This document shows positions 18,905 through 29,653 of a stretch of 64,000 nt of DNA, one piece after another. The translations under genes and the position numbers were made by a program. The notes below the pieces were generated by a model that was not told where the DNA came from, made no database searches, and saw only the letters and a program-made list of their open reading frames with translations. Source of the stretch: Caldilineaceae bacterium (GTDB taxonomy: Bacteria; Chloroflexota; Anaerolineae; Caldilineales; Caldilineaceae); the NCBI GenBank assembly GCA_019637695.1, contig JAHBVG010000017.1:1-64000 (forward strand). Reading direction: 5' to 3'. Position 1 is the stretch's first letter, and every line of letters begins with the position of its first letter.

Positions 18905-19126
18905 TTAGGTGTTGCGTAATGCGTGAAGAATTGCGAGGGGCGAATTGCGAGGGGCGAATTGCGAACTGCGAACCTGCCACTTGCAACCTGCCACTTGCAA
19001 TCTGCCACTTGCAACCTGCCACTTGCAACCTGCCACTTGCCACCACTTTTGCCTTTTGCCTTTTCTCGCCCTTTGCCTTTTCTGCGCTAACTGCCAACTG
19101 CTAACCGCTATCTGCTACCCGCTAAA
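18905..19126. repeat. Long composite heptamer array at the fhs stop codon
   Basis: In plus-strand order there are GCGAATT-type units, at least five alternations of ACTTGCA and ACCTGCC, CTTTTGC units, and units such as AACTGCC and GCTATCT. On the minus strand the fhs TAG stop opens this last run. This is the longest array in the window and fills the gap from fhs to the WS/DGAT gene. Confidence 0.85.
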
Positions 19127-20831
19127 ACAGCCCCGTGATCCGTCCCGTCTCCAGATCGATGTCCACGCGCTCGGCGGCGGGGGAACTGGAGAGGCCGGGC
19201 ATGGTGCGCATTTCGCCCAGCAGCGGATAGATGAAGCCGGCCCCCACGCTGGCGCGCACCTCGCGGATGGGGACGGTGAAGCCTTTGGGCGCGCCCTTCA
19301 GCGCCGGATCGTGGCTCAGGCTCAGGTGGGTCTTCGCCATACAGATGGGCAAATTGCCGAAGCCTGCCGACTCGTATTGGCGGATCTGCCGCTCGGCTAG
19401 ATCCTCGAAGACGACGCCGTCTGCGCCGTAGATCTCGCGGGCGATGGTCTCGATCTTGACCTTGATCGGCTGAGCCAATTCGTAGAGGAAGCGGAAATCG
19501 GTGGGTTCCTCGGCGGCTTCGATCACAGCCCGCGCCAGATCCGTTGCGCCCTTGCCCCCCTCGGCCCAATGATTGGAGACGGCGACGCGGGCGTTTTCCT
19601 CTTGGGCGGCGCGGAAGATCGCCTCGACTTCGCTGTCATAGTCCGTGTGGAAGCGGTTGACGCAGACCACCGGGCTGACGCCATGTTTGCGCACATTCTC
19701 GATCTGTTTGCGCAGATTGGCCGCGCCCTCGTAGACATCGTCGGGGTTCTCGCGCAGGATCGACTCTGGCAAGGGACGGCCCGGCACAATGCGATATTTG
19801 CCCGTGTGCAGTTTCATCGCCCGCACCGTCGTCACCAACACCGCCGCGTCTGGGCGCAGACCGCTGGTGCGGCACTTGATGTTGAAGAACTTCTCCGCGC
19901 CAATGTCCGCGCCGAAGCCCGCCTCGGTGATCAAATAGTCCGCGGTCTTGACGCCGATCAGATCGGCCAGGATCGAACTGTTGCCGTGGGCAATGTTGGC
20001 AAAGGGCCCGGCGTGGACCAGCGCGGGCGTATTTTCCAGCGTCTGGAAGATGTTGGGCTTGGTCGCTTCCTTCATCAGCACCGTCATGGCGCCGGCGGCC
20101 TTGAGCATCTCCGCGGTGATGGGTTCGCGCTTGCTGTTGTTGCCAATCGTGATGCGCCCAAAGCGCTCGCGCATGTCGCGCAGACCCGTCGTCAAGGCCA
20201 AAATCGCCATCACTTCGCTGGCTACGCTGATGTCGAAACCGGTCTGGTGGGGGCGTCCGTCTGCCTTGCCGCCCAGCCCGACGATGATGTTGCGCAACTC
20301 GCGCTCGTTCACATCCATCACCCGCCGCCAGGTGACGCTGTAGGGGTCGATATCCAACTCGTTGCCCTGGAAGATGTGGTTGTCGATCATCGCCGCCAGC
20401 AGATTGTTGGCCGCCGTCACCGCGTGGATATCGCCGGTCATGTGCAGGTTGAACTGCTCCATGGGCACCACCTGGCTATAGCCGCCGCCGGCCGCGCCGC
20501 CCTTGATGCCGAAGGTCGGTCCTTGCGATGGCTGGCGGATGGCGATGGTGGCCGTCTTGCCCACAAGGTGCATGCCCTGGCCCAACCCCACCGTCGTCGT
20601 TGATTTTCCTTCGCCCAACGGCGTCGGCGTGATCGCTGTCACCAAGATGTAGCGGGCGTTGGGGCGATCTTTGAGCTTTTCCAGGGTCTCCAACTTGATC
20701 TTCGCCATGTGATCGCCATAAAGCTCAATGTCTTCGCGGGCCAGCCCCATCTTTTCCGCAATCTCCCAAACGGGCTGCAACGTCGCAGCCTGGGCGATAT
20801 CCAGATCGCTGGGGATCGATTGAGTTGTCAT
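19122..20831 (-). CDS. fhs: Formate-tetrahydrofolate ligase
   Basis: Fhs makes 10-formyl-THF from formate, THF and ATP. The ATP-binding loop TPTPLGEGKSTTTVGLGQG sits at residues about 69-86, and family motifs continue to the C-terminus (HAGPFANIAHGNSS, TEAGFGADIGAEKF). The length of 569 is normal. It belongs to the same C1 route as folD and fchA, which lie 11 kb away. The ATG follows a CAAGGAG ribosome site. Confidence 0.97.
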   Translation of the reverse strand: MTTQSIPSDLDIAQAATLQPVWEIAEKMGLAREDIELYGDHMAKIKLETLEKLKDRPNARYILVTAITPTPLGEGKSTTTVGLGQGMHLVGKTATIAIRQPSQGPTFGIKGGAAGGGYSQVVPMEQFNLHMTGDIHAVTAANNLLAAMIDNHIFQGNELDIDPYSVTWRRVMDVNERELRNIIVGLGGKADGRPHQTGFDISVASEVMAILALTTGLRDMRERFGRITIGNNSKREPITAEMLKAAGAMTVLMKEATKPNIFQTLENTPALVHAGPFANIAHGNSSILADLIGVKTADYLITEAGFGADIGAEKFFNIKCRTSGLRPDAAVLVTTVRAMKLHTGKYRIVPGRPLPESILRENPDDVYEGAANLRKQIENVRKHGVSPVVCVNRFHTDYDSEVEAIFRAAQEENARVAVSNHWAEGGKGATDLARAVIEAAEEPTDFRFLYELAQPIKVKIETIAREIYGADGVVFEDLAERQIRQYESAGFGNLPICMAKTHLSLSHDPALKGAPKGFTVPIREVRASVGAGFIYPLLGEMRTMPGLSSSPAAERVDIDLETGRITGLF

Positions 20832-20915
20832 CGTCGAAAACTCCTTGCAAGGGTGAGGGGTGATGAGAGGGTAAACAATAGTACCTTTGTGGATCGTTAT
20901 TCTGGCGCAATAGCC

Positions 20916-21173
20916 TCATTCTGTGCGCAAACGAAGCGCCTCATGTAGCACTCGACGCAAAACCGATTCGGTCACAGGTTTTTCAACCGTGGAACGCAGA
21001 TATTCACGCAGCGCGGTGTTGATCAAGGTTTGATAGCCACTGCCTGCGTCCTCGGCTCTGCTACGGAACTCCTCAAGAATATCGTCGTCCAGGTAGATGG
21101 TGATGCGCGTCTTCCCCGTACTGGGGATCAGCGCGCCTCGCTTACCTTTGGAAAAATCATATTCGCTCTTCAT
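20916..21173 (-). CDS. brnA: BrnA-like antitoxin
   Basis: The 85-residue protein has the BrnA layout: a short basic N-terminus, then a ribbon-helix-helix-like segment (TRITIYLDDDILEEFRSRAE, YQTLINTALREYLRS). Antitoxins of this family bind BrnT and repress their own promoter. Its start overlaps the brnT end by 17 bp. Confidence 0.85.
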   Translation of the reverse strand: MKSEYDFSKGKRGALIPSTGKTRITIYLDDDILEEFRSRAEDAGSGYQTLINTALREYLRSTVEKPVTESVLRRVLHEALRLRTE

Positions 21174-21429
21174 AATCTTGTACCTCTCGACGGGTTGCTC
21201 GCCGTACAGAAATCAACCTGATTTCATCGCCACGCAGAGTGTAGACTACCACGAGAATTTGGTTTGCGCTGCCCATACCTACAGCGATCCAGCGTTCTTC
21301 ATCCTCAGCATCAAAATCTTCCATATGCAAAGCCAAATCATCATAGAAAACACCATCCGCATCAGCGAAAGAAACCCTATGCTTCTTGAAGTTGCTTTTT
21401 GCCTTTGCGGGATCGTACTGAAATCTCAT
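21157..21429 (-). CDS. brnT: BrnT-like toxin
   Basis: The 90-residue protein matches the BrnT ribonuclease fold: DPAKAKSNFKKHRVSF near the start, the ERWIAVGMG strand, and the C-terminal ISVRRATRREVQDYEE. BrnT toxins cleave RNA. It is the first gene of a pair with brnA, in the usual toxin-first order. Confidence 0.88.
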   Translation of the reverse strand: MRFQYDPAKAKSNFKKHRVSFADADGVFYDDLALHMEDFDAEDEERWIAVGMGSANQILVVVYTLRGDEIRLISVRRATRREVQDYEERI

Positions 21430-21662
21430 CTGCTGAATATATGTATTTTGTGCATACGTGTCAAGATGAAGACGGAGGTGATAACAACGATCATTCAGGA
21501 TCGGCTGTGATACGCTTTGAAGGTAGTCAGGAAAGCGAGTATCCCTGACAATAGCTATGGATGGTTGGTGCTACATACCTTCGTATCGTAGCATATCTTG
21601 CTCCGAACTACCACTATCTCCGACTGGATATGGGGTACTCATCAATAGAATTCCCCCCAAAA

Positions 21663-21691
21663 TTGCGCCCACCCCAATCGCCCCCTATAAT
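21663..21691 (+). promoter_or_regulatory. Candidate promoter of aspS
   Basis: TTGCGC and a perfect TATAAT are spaced by 17 bases, about 70 bases upstream of the aspS ATG. The rest of the 334-bp gap between brnT and aspS shows no gene. Confidence 0.6.
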
Positions 21692-21763
21692 GAAATCAAG
21701 CGTGTGCGTTCTTACGGATTACGCATTACTTTTCCATCCATCGACCCAACGAAGGATTTTGAT

Positions 21764-23587
<1,824 letters not shown>

Positions 23588-23627
23588 GTCGGCTCATCAG
23601 GACAAAGACGCGTGATTGAGTTGGCTG

Positions 23628-23681
23628 CCAACAAAAGACGCCCAGCCGAGGACCGATCCTCGGCTGGGCGTCTTTTGTTGG
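23628..23681 (+). terminator. Strong hairpin terminator after aspS
   Basis: A perfect 25-bp stem with loop CCGA (23653-23656) contains TCTTTTGTTGG at its 3' side. It is almost symmetrical and could also act on the other strand. Confidence 0.85.
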
Positions 23682-23689
23682 GTATCCCC

Positions 23690-23960
23690 GCATCGGGGAC
23701 GGGCGTATCCGGCGAAAGGAACGTCCCCAACGAGGGGTCGTAATATCTTGCGTTCAGATAAATTAGCCCGGTACTGTCCTGTTTCTGGCCGGTGAAAGTG
23801 CGGTCGGTGGGCAGTGTACCGCTGCTGCTCCGAGTTGTGCCATAGGCGTGGTAGGTGCGGCTGGCGGTCTGCGTACCGGTGATATTGGTGGTGACGCTGT
23901 TGCTGCGTCGTAGTCATAACGGTCTACGTTGTTCACCCTGTCCACCGCATGGTAGTCCAT
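23690..23960 (-). pseudogene. RHS repeat-associated core remnant
   Basis: On the minus strand one frame reads DRTFTGQKQDSTGLIYLNARYYDPSLGTFLSPDTP across two overlapping motifs (FTGQKQDSTGLIYLNARYYD and DPSLGTFLSPDTPVPD), the typical RHS core C-terminus. Upstream the frame shifts (VDRVNNVDRYDYDA is in another frame with a stop between). Downstream it runs into the aspS terminator. No RHS gene body remains, so this is the end of a decayed polymorphic-toxin-type gene. Confidence 0.85.
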
Positions 23961-24149
23961 AGGAGACAGGCCTTTCTTGATGCAGAGAGGAGGTATCTAC
24001 CTTAGGTTCAGGCTGAGGCAGTCGGCTGGCAACGATGCAGGGGAGGAAAGACGCCGACAAACTCATATGAAACTGATTGTGATTATATGCGCAAACGGGG
24101 GTGCAGTGTCAAGAGTGAATTTCAACCTGCCGTCTTCCAACTCAAAGCT

Positions 24150-24305
24150 GACAGCGCTGCTCTCGGTTATGGGGGCTGCGTAGCGGATGGTCTTGATCAA
24201 AGTGCTGTCGTAGTCGAGCGTTTCGTGCTGTTGAGCGTAGTAGCCCACGCGCACACTGGGACCAATCACAATCTCGCCGCCGCTGGGTTCGTCCTGGCCG
24301 AGGCG
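24150..24305 (-). pseudogene. ABC-F ATPase remnant
   Basis: About 50 codons on the minus strand read as the segment between the Walker A and signature regions of an ABC-F protein (RLGQDEPSGGEIVIGPSVRV, GYYAQQHETLDYDSTLIKTI). Both ends run into unrelated sequence (for example SFELEDGRLKF downstream). It is a fragment of a lost gene. Between 23961 and 24149 I see nothing else that I can name. Confidence 0.75.
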
Positions 24306-24341
24306 CATGCTTACCAATAATCTGTGACACATCCACTCTTG

Positions 24342-25997
24342 CAGCAGTTCTCAATTTGAAAAAGGCGGGGCAGTTGACGGGTGCGAGAACACGTACACCA
24401 CAGCCTTGAACTAGGATCAGAGGTGGGAGGTGCACCATGTTCAAGCGATTTATGACGAGGTTGCGAGGGTATGGGGAGCAGTTTCCTGACGTGCGCAAGG
24501 GGGGCAATCACCAACTGTACACGGTGAGCGATGCCTGCCTGAGTGCCTTTGGCGTGTTTTTCACCCAATCGCCGTCGTTTTTGGCTTATCAGCGCGAAAT
24601 GCGAGTGCGCCAGGGACGGGATAACGCCCAAAGTCTCTTTGGGGTCAGTGCGATTCCGAGCGACAACGGGATCCGCAATTTGCTTGACCCTGTGGCGCCA
24701 AGCCATGTGGGCGGATTGTACTGGGAGACGTTTGCCGACCTGGAAGCGCAAGGGCTGCTGGCCGACCATCATGGGTTTGCGCAGCAATGGCTCTGTGCGC
24801 TGGATGGGGTGCAGTATTTCAGTTCCCATGCCATCCATTGCGACCACTGTACGCGCCGGCTCAACGGGGACAAGACGCTCTATACCCATAGCGTGATTGC
24901 ACCGGTGCTGGTGGCGCCTGGACACGACTATGTGATTAGCCTGGAACCTGAGTTCATCACGCCCCAAGATGGCGCCGACAAGCAAGATAGCGAACAAGCC
25001 GCCATGCGCCGCTGGCTCGACCAGCACGCACGCCGCTTTGCCCCCGGCAGCCTCACGGTGATGACCGATGATTTGCACAGTCACCAGCCTGCTTGTGCCT
25101 GGTTGCGTGAGCATCACTGTCACTTCATCATGGTCTGTCGGCCCGAATCGCACCCATTTCTCTACGAGCAAGTCGCCGAGTTGACCAGGCTCAAGCTCAT
25201 CCGTGAAATCGTCGCCACGCACTGGAACGGCAGGCAGCGGGAGCGCTGGACCTACCGCTTTGTCAATGATGTACTCCTGCGCAACAGTGCCGATGCCATC
25301 CCCGTGAATTGGTGTGAACTCATCATCGTGCGTGAAGATACGCAAGCACAGGTGTACCACAACACCTTCATCACCGATCATCGCCTCACCGACCAAAGTG
25401 TGGCACCCATCGTGGCGTCGGGCCGCGCCCGTTGGAAGACCGAAAACGAGAATCACAACACCCTCAAGCATCATGGGTATCATCTCGAACACAATTTCGG
25501 CCATGGTCAACAGCACTTAGCCTCCCTGTTGCTCAGCCTCAACCTCCTGGCTTTTCTCCTTCACACCGCACTGACCCTGACCGATGCCGCATACCTACAG
25601 ATTCGCCACACCTTGGGCGCACGCAGAACCTTCTTTGATGACATCCGCACCTTGACCCGCTACCTCTACTTCGAGTCCTGGTCTGCCCTGCTCGCCTTCA
25701 TGTTCCACGGTCTCGAACTCGACCGCTCGCCTTGACCAAAGTGCTTGCCCCTCACCCTCCCCACAGCCCAACTGAACCCCACTAGCACTGCCACCTCTGT
25801 GCTTGCCGTGTCGGCGCGCTCCAAAGCCACCTTCATGCTGACCGGCTACGACCAGCAGGCTCTGCTCACTGCCCCTGGCAACGATTTTATCCTCCTTGCA
25901 CCACTCCGCGTCGCACCCACTCTCGCTCCCCCTCACCCCCGTCAGCCCATCCCTCTACACTCAGCACTTCTCAATCTCCCCAAATTGAGAACTGCTG
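24342..25997 (+). mobile_element. Insertion sequence, 1656 bp, with 9-bp target duplication
   Basis: Inverted ends CAGCAGTTCTCAATTTG (24342-24358 and complement 25981-25997) are perfect over 17 bp. The flanks carry CCACTCTTG at 24333-24341 and again at 25998-26006, a 9-bp target duplication. One intact transposase gene fills most of it; 25736-25997 has no supported gene. The intact ends suggest a recent insertion. It lies just upstream of the promoter of the candidate 6S RNA. Confidence 0.9.
24437..25735 (+). CDS. DDE transposase
   Basis: The 432-residue protein has a likely DDE triad: Asp in LCALDGVQYFSS, Asp in VMTDDLHSHQ and Glu in WKTENENHNTLKHHGY. A Cys/His pair (HCDHC) follows the first Asp. 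The arrangement resembles transposases grouped under ISNCY or IS4-like families; I cannot fix the family by eye. A GGGAGG ribosome site precedes the ATG. Confidence 0.9.
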   Translation: MFKRFMTRLRGYGEQFPDVRKGGNHQLYTVSDACLSAFGVFFTQSPSFLAYQREMRVRQGRDNAQSLFGVSAIPSDNGIRNLLDPVAPSHVGGLYWETFADLEAQGLLADHHGFAQQWLCALDGVQYFSSHAIHCDHCTRRLNGDKTLYTHSVIAPVLVAPGHDYVISLEPEFITPQDGADKQDSEQAAMRRWLDQHARRFAPGSLTVMTDDLHSHQPACAWLREHHCHFIMVCRPESHPFLYEQVAELTRLKLIREIVATHWNGRQRERWTYRFVNDVLLRNSADAIPVNWCELIIVREDTQAQVYHNTFITDHRLTDQSVAPIVASGRARWKTENENHNTLKHHGYHLEHNFGHGQQHLASLLLSLNLLAFLLHTALTLTDAAYLQIRHTLGARRTFFDDIRTLTRYLYFESWSALLAFMFHGLELDRSP

Positions 25998-26014
25998 CCA
26001 CTCTTGCGTTATAC

Positions 26015-26043
26015 TTGATTGCCCATGCGATTTATGCTATATT
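26015..26043 (+). promoter_or_regulatory. Promoter of the candidate 6S RNA
   Basis: TTGATT and TATATT are spaced by exactly 17 bases. The predicted transcription start is near 26050, at the foot of the RNA's closing stem. The IS ends 18 bases upstream of the -35 box, so the core promoter survives. Confidence 0.65.
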
Positions 26044-26049
26044 TAGATC

Positions 26050-26233
26050 AAACCCTGCCGTGTTCGTGATCAACCAGAATACGGGGCGAGCCAACAATTC
26101 ACTTATGGGAGCACGGTGACGCAACGTGGATGTGTTAGCCCCTTATCCGGGCAAGACTGAAGCGTTCAGCTAGCACCCAACCTGCATACGCAGGTTCGCA
26201 CCCACTGGTTCACACGGCATAGCGGGGTTCCCT
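26050..26233 (+). ncRNA. ssrS: Candidate 6S RNA
   Basis: The region folds as a long rod of about 184 nt, the E. coli 6S size. Closing stem: AACCC (26051) with GGGTT (26225), TGCCGTGT (26056) with ACACGGCA (26212), then a GTTCG-type 5' bulge and AACCAG (26072) with CTGGTT (26205). Upper stem: ATACGGGGC (26079) with GCCCCTTAT (26138). The 3' side of the central region carries two small hairpins (26157-26169 and 26179-26196), as in 6S. 6S RNA binds the housekeeping RNA polymerase holoenzyme. The match is structural, not a database hit. Confidence 0.6.
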
Positions 26234-26241
26234 ATAGATAT

Positions 26242-26272
26242 AAAACCGTCTGGACTCAGTCCAGACGGTTTT
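26242..26272 (+). terminator. Intrinsic terminator of the candidate 6S RNA
   Basis: A 13-bp stem AAAACCGTCTGGA with its complement and loop CTCAG ends in five T. It follows the RNA fold by about ten bases. Confidence 0.9.
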
Positions 26273-26399
26273 TGATTGGTGGGGTGGCTGATTGCGAAGA
26301 TGAAAATTCAACTTTGATTGACGCTCCACCTCCCCCTGTGTTAGAATTGGCTTTTGCTAACAGAGATGTTGGATCTTCTAGTCGAGATGGAAAGGGTGG

Positions 26400-27269
<870 letters not shown>

Positions 27270-27286
27270 GGGGAGTTCTATTTTTG

Positions 27287-28012
27287 ATGGAGCGTCTTAC
27301 CCTGTTACTCGAAGAGATTGGACAGTTGACGCCGGCGCAACGCCGGCGTCTTTTCCGTCAGGCGCAGTTGATGGGACTGCTGGATCGAGAAGATCTGCTC
27401 ACGGATCGCAACGCGCTTCAGATTGTCCCTGCTGTGCAAAAGAGGACGACGCTGCCGCCCGCCGAGACGCGCCCGGCCCGGCCAACTTCCACGAACGGCG
27501 ACGAGGCAACCTATCGATCTCCGGTCAGCGGGCGGGTGGTGGTGGGCGCTCCTGAGCAGGAAGGCGATCCCCCGGCGTCGGTCATGCGTCCACTGCCTGG
27601 GCAAGCGCCCGAACAGCCGATCCGCATAGTCTTCGACGGCGGCAGTAAAGGGAACCCAGGCCAGGGCTATGGCAGTTATGCGTTGGAGTGGCCGACCTAT
27701 CCGCGGCAGGTAGTGCGTTTGCAATTCGGCAATCAGGTGACCAACAACGAGGCTGAGTACGATACGTTGATCTCGGCGTTGGAGGCGGTGATCAAACGTC
27801 TGACCGAAACGGGCGCCGATCCGCGCACGGCCAAAGTGGAGATTTGGGGAGATTCGCAACTGGTGATCAACCAGGTCAACGGGGAATGGGAGGCGAACAA
27901 GGCCGAGATGCGCGTCCGCCGGGATAAGGCCCGCGCCCTGTTAGAACGCTTTGGCACAGCCCGTCTCCGCTATCATGGCCGCGACAACAACGTCGAGATC
28001 CTCGGGCACTGA
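27287..28012 (+). CDS. RNase H-like protein with N-terminal extension
   Basis: The C-terminal 120 residues are RNase HI-like: first Asp in RIVFDGGSKGNPGQG, Glu in NNEAEYDTLISALEAV, Asp in VEIWGDSQLVINQV. The fourth acidic position is doubtful: the protein ends with GRDNNVEILGH, where homologues continue with an N-x-x-A-D motif. The stop codon abuts a GGGGACT array, so the tail may have been cut by it. The N-terminal 110 residues are charged and Pro-rich and not recognised. A GGGGAG ribosome site supports the ATG at 27287. Confidence 0.8.
   Translation: MERLTLLLEEIGQLTPAQRRRLFRQAQLMGLLDREDLLTDRNALQIVPAVQKRTTLPPAETRPARPTSTNGDEATYRSPVSGRVVVGAPEQEGDPPASVMRPLPGQAPEQPIRIVFDGGSKGNPGQGYGSYALEWPTYPRQVVRLQFGNQVTNNEAEYDTLISALEAVIKRLTETGADPRTAKVEIWGDSQLVINQVNGEWEANKAEMRVRRDKARALLERFGTARLRYHGRDNNVEILGH
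27328..27354 (+). other. Terminator-like hairpin inside the RNase H-like gene
   Basis: GACGCCGGCG and its exact complement flank the loop CAA, followed by TTTT. It lies at codons about 14-23. It may simply encode PAQRRR, but its shape is that of an intrinsic terminator. Confidence 0.5.
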
Positions 28013-28030
28013 GGGATCGGGGACTGGGGC
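28010..28030. repeat. GGGGACT units at the RNase H-like stop codon
   Basis: GGGATCGGGGACTGGGG directly follows the TGA at 28010-28012 and touches the MITE-like element. Confidence 0.75.
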
Positions 28031-28164
28031 ATAGGCGCTAACTTAAGGGGCAAACGTGCAAGTGCCGGAGACTTTTCGCCGCAGCAAGTCGAGGCATTCA
28101 CGCCTGGCGTCACGTCCAGTATGAAGTCCCCGGCACTTTCGCAGACCCTTTACTTAGCGCTTAT
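28031..28164. mobile_element. 134-bp MITE-like element, copy 2
   Basis: It has the same length as 8897-9030 and differs at about a dozen positions. The internal inverted repeat has one mismatch. GGGGACT-type units lie on both sides, here in direct orientation. It contains no gene. The two copies show the block is a dispersed unit. Confidence 0.7.
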
Positions 28165-28190
28165 GGGGGACTGGGGATCGGGTAGAGTAT
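28165..28190. repeat. GGGGACT units right of MITE copy 2
   Basis: GGGGGACTGGGGATCGGG lies in the same orientation as the left-hand units. Confidence 0.7.
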
Positions 28191-28261
28191 CTGAAATCAA
28201 TGCTTGAAGGATTCGGCTCGCTCCATGCTCTGTGTGAGGAACCCGTACAACTTCACCGAAT

Positions 28262-28290
28262 GATCTTGAATCACAAGTCCCTAGTCTCTA
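28262..28290. repeat. Heptamer array at the lipoprotein stop codon
   Basis: On the minus strand GATTAGA, GACTAGG, GACTTGT and GATTCAA follow one another. The TAG in the second unit is the stop codon. Confidence 0.75.
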
Positions 28291-29474
28291 ATCTGTATCC
28301 TCGTGCCACCTTGATCGTCTTTGATCATGGCGAGGCTGAATTGTAACTCGTCTTTGGTGGCTTCATAGATCCCAAAATTGCCCTCGATTTTCCACCCCAA
28401 TTCCACCAACTTTTGCTGATAGAAATTCACCACTTCATCCTCGCTCAGATCGGTGGTGATCTCTGTCTGCCCGAAGATATTGATCCGCATTTCTGCGCCA
28501 TTGGGCAGTGGAAATTCCCCTTCGGCAAAACCAGGCACAATTGACGCGCCAGGTTCAGGCGCATCCTCGGGGAGATCGATGCTGATTTCACTGTTGATGG
28601 CATAGACTTCAAATTCCCACGCGATGTTCTGATCGACGCGAACTGGCTCTCGTGTGTCATTGAAATCCACAGCATCGTTGATCGTCGCCGTCAATCGATA
28701 GAGAAGGATATAGTTGCCGTCAGTGGCGACCCAGACATCCATCTGCGCCGATTCAATCTCCTGGCCTTCGGTCATCTCTAGCCCGGCGACCCTGAGGAAA
28801 ATCTGGGGATCGCGACTCTGATAATGGATCGCCTCTCTATTGTTGATGGTTTCAATGCCCAATTCCTCGGCTTCGCTCAACCCAGTTGTGAATTCCACGA
28901 GCGGCGGCACAAACGGATTGTCGGCCATAGAGAGGATGGCGTTGCTGCGCTGGGCTGTGCGCCACGTTCCCTCGAAGAGGGCCGCCACCGCATTGCCCGA
29001 TTCGTAGATGGCGACGGTCTGGGGCGCATTCTGATCCGCACGCACGACCCCAAGTTGAAAGAATTGGTTGAAGCCAAATTCATTCTCGGCCCTGATAAAG
29101 GCTGCCTCCAGGTTGAGCATTTCCTCTTCGTGGGTGTCATTCTCAAAGATTGTGATCAGCGAGAGCTGGCCGCGACTGCGGAAGCTCTCCAATACATCAT
29201 TGGGTAGATTGAAGACGCGGGCATAGACGGCGCTTTCCGCTGGCGGCGTGACCGCCTCTGCGTCTGGGGCAACCTCGGCCTCTATCGTGGGTTCCGGGGT
29301 CGGTGTACGCGTTAGGAACGTCGTTGCGGTAGGTCTGGGCGTATGGGTTGGGACGCTAGTTGCGATGATTGGTGTAAAGGTCGGCGTTGGTTCCTCTGGT
29401 TCGCTGTCCCCGCAGCCAGCCAGAAGCGCAATTGAAAGGATGATGGTTACGAGTATTGAACGCGTGCCTGGCAT
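28281..29474 (-). CDS. Lipoprotein with Pro/Thr-rich linker
   Basis: The 397-residue protein has a lipoprotein signal with lipobox LLAGC at about residue 21. A Pro/Thr-rich stalk follows (about 27-80), then a folded region of about 310 residues with no family I recognise. The last 90 residues (GAEMRINIFGQTEITTD, VNFYQQKLVELGWKIEG) resemble the small domain found in surface lipoproteins of this kind. It is probably anchored on the outer face of the membrane. An AAAGGA ribosome site precedes the ATG. Confidence 0.82.
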   Translation of the reverse strand: MPGTRSILVTIILSIALLAGCGDSEPEEPTPTFTPIIATSVPTHTPRPTATTFLTRTPTPEPTIEAEVAPDAEAVTPPAESAVYARVFNLPNDVLESFRSRGQLSLITIFENDTHEEEMLNLEAAFIRAENEFGFNQFFQLGVVRADQNAPQTVAIYESGNAVAALFEGTWRTAQRSNAILSMADNPFVPPLVEFTTGLSEAEELGIETINNREAIHYQSRDPQIFLRVAGLEMTEGQEIESAQMDVWVATDGNYILLYRLTATINDAVDFNDTREPVRVDQNIAWEFEVYAINSEISIDLPEDAPEPGASIVPGFAEGEFPLPNGAEMRINIFGQTEITTDLSEDEVVNFYQQKLVELGWKIEGNFGIYEATKDELQFSLAMIKDDQGGTRIQIRD

Positions 29475-29568
29475 TCAGAAAATCCTTTCGGGCGGCGGCG
29501 CATTGGAGTGATGAGATCGAAGTAGCATCCAATCTAATAGTACAACTTACGAGGAGAACTACGCGGTC

Positions 29569-29596
29569 ATTATACGGGCTGAGGATAGAAAGTCAA
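29569..29596 (-). promoter_or_regulatory. Promoter of the lipoprotein gene
   Basis: On the minus strand TTGACT and TATAAT are spaced by 16 bases, about 95 bases upstream of the ATG at 29474. This is the best sigma-70-like match in the window. Confidence 0.65.
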
Positions 29597-29653
29597 TCAT
29601 GGGGTAAGCGTAGATTTTGTTGAAAATGGGCGTATGCTTTTGGTCTGGTTTAT

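Noticed and set aside
9980..19126. CRISPR arrays at the repeat-rich gaps
   Set aside because: Units are 7-8 bases with no spacers, unlike CRISPR repeats of 24-40 bases separated by unique spacers; no cas gene is near.
21557..21763. N-terminal extension of AspRS by 69 residues
   Set aside because: It would place the promoter TATAAT inside the coding region, and the family begins at the ATG with an AAGGA site at 21764.
24311..25516. 401-codon minus-strand frame across the transposase
   Set aside because: The plus-strand protein has a DDE triad and a ribosome site, and the IS ends fit it; the antisense frame has neither.
25745..26119. 124-codon plus-strand frame over the right IS end
   Set aside because: It crosses the IS end, target duplication and RNA promoter, and its sequence is biased Pro/Ala/Leu without any motif.
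26179..26209. A tRNA-like T-arm (GGTTCGCACCC)
   Set aside because: No acceptor, D or anticodon arm fits around it; the segment is better explained by the candidate 6S fold.
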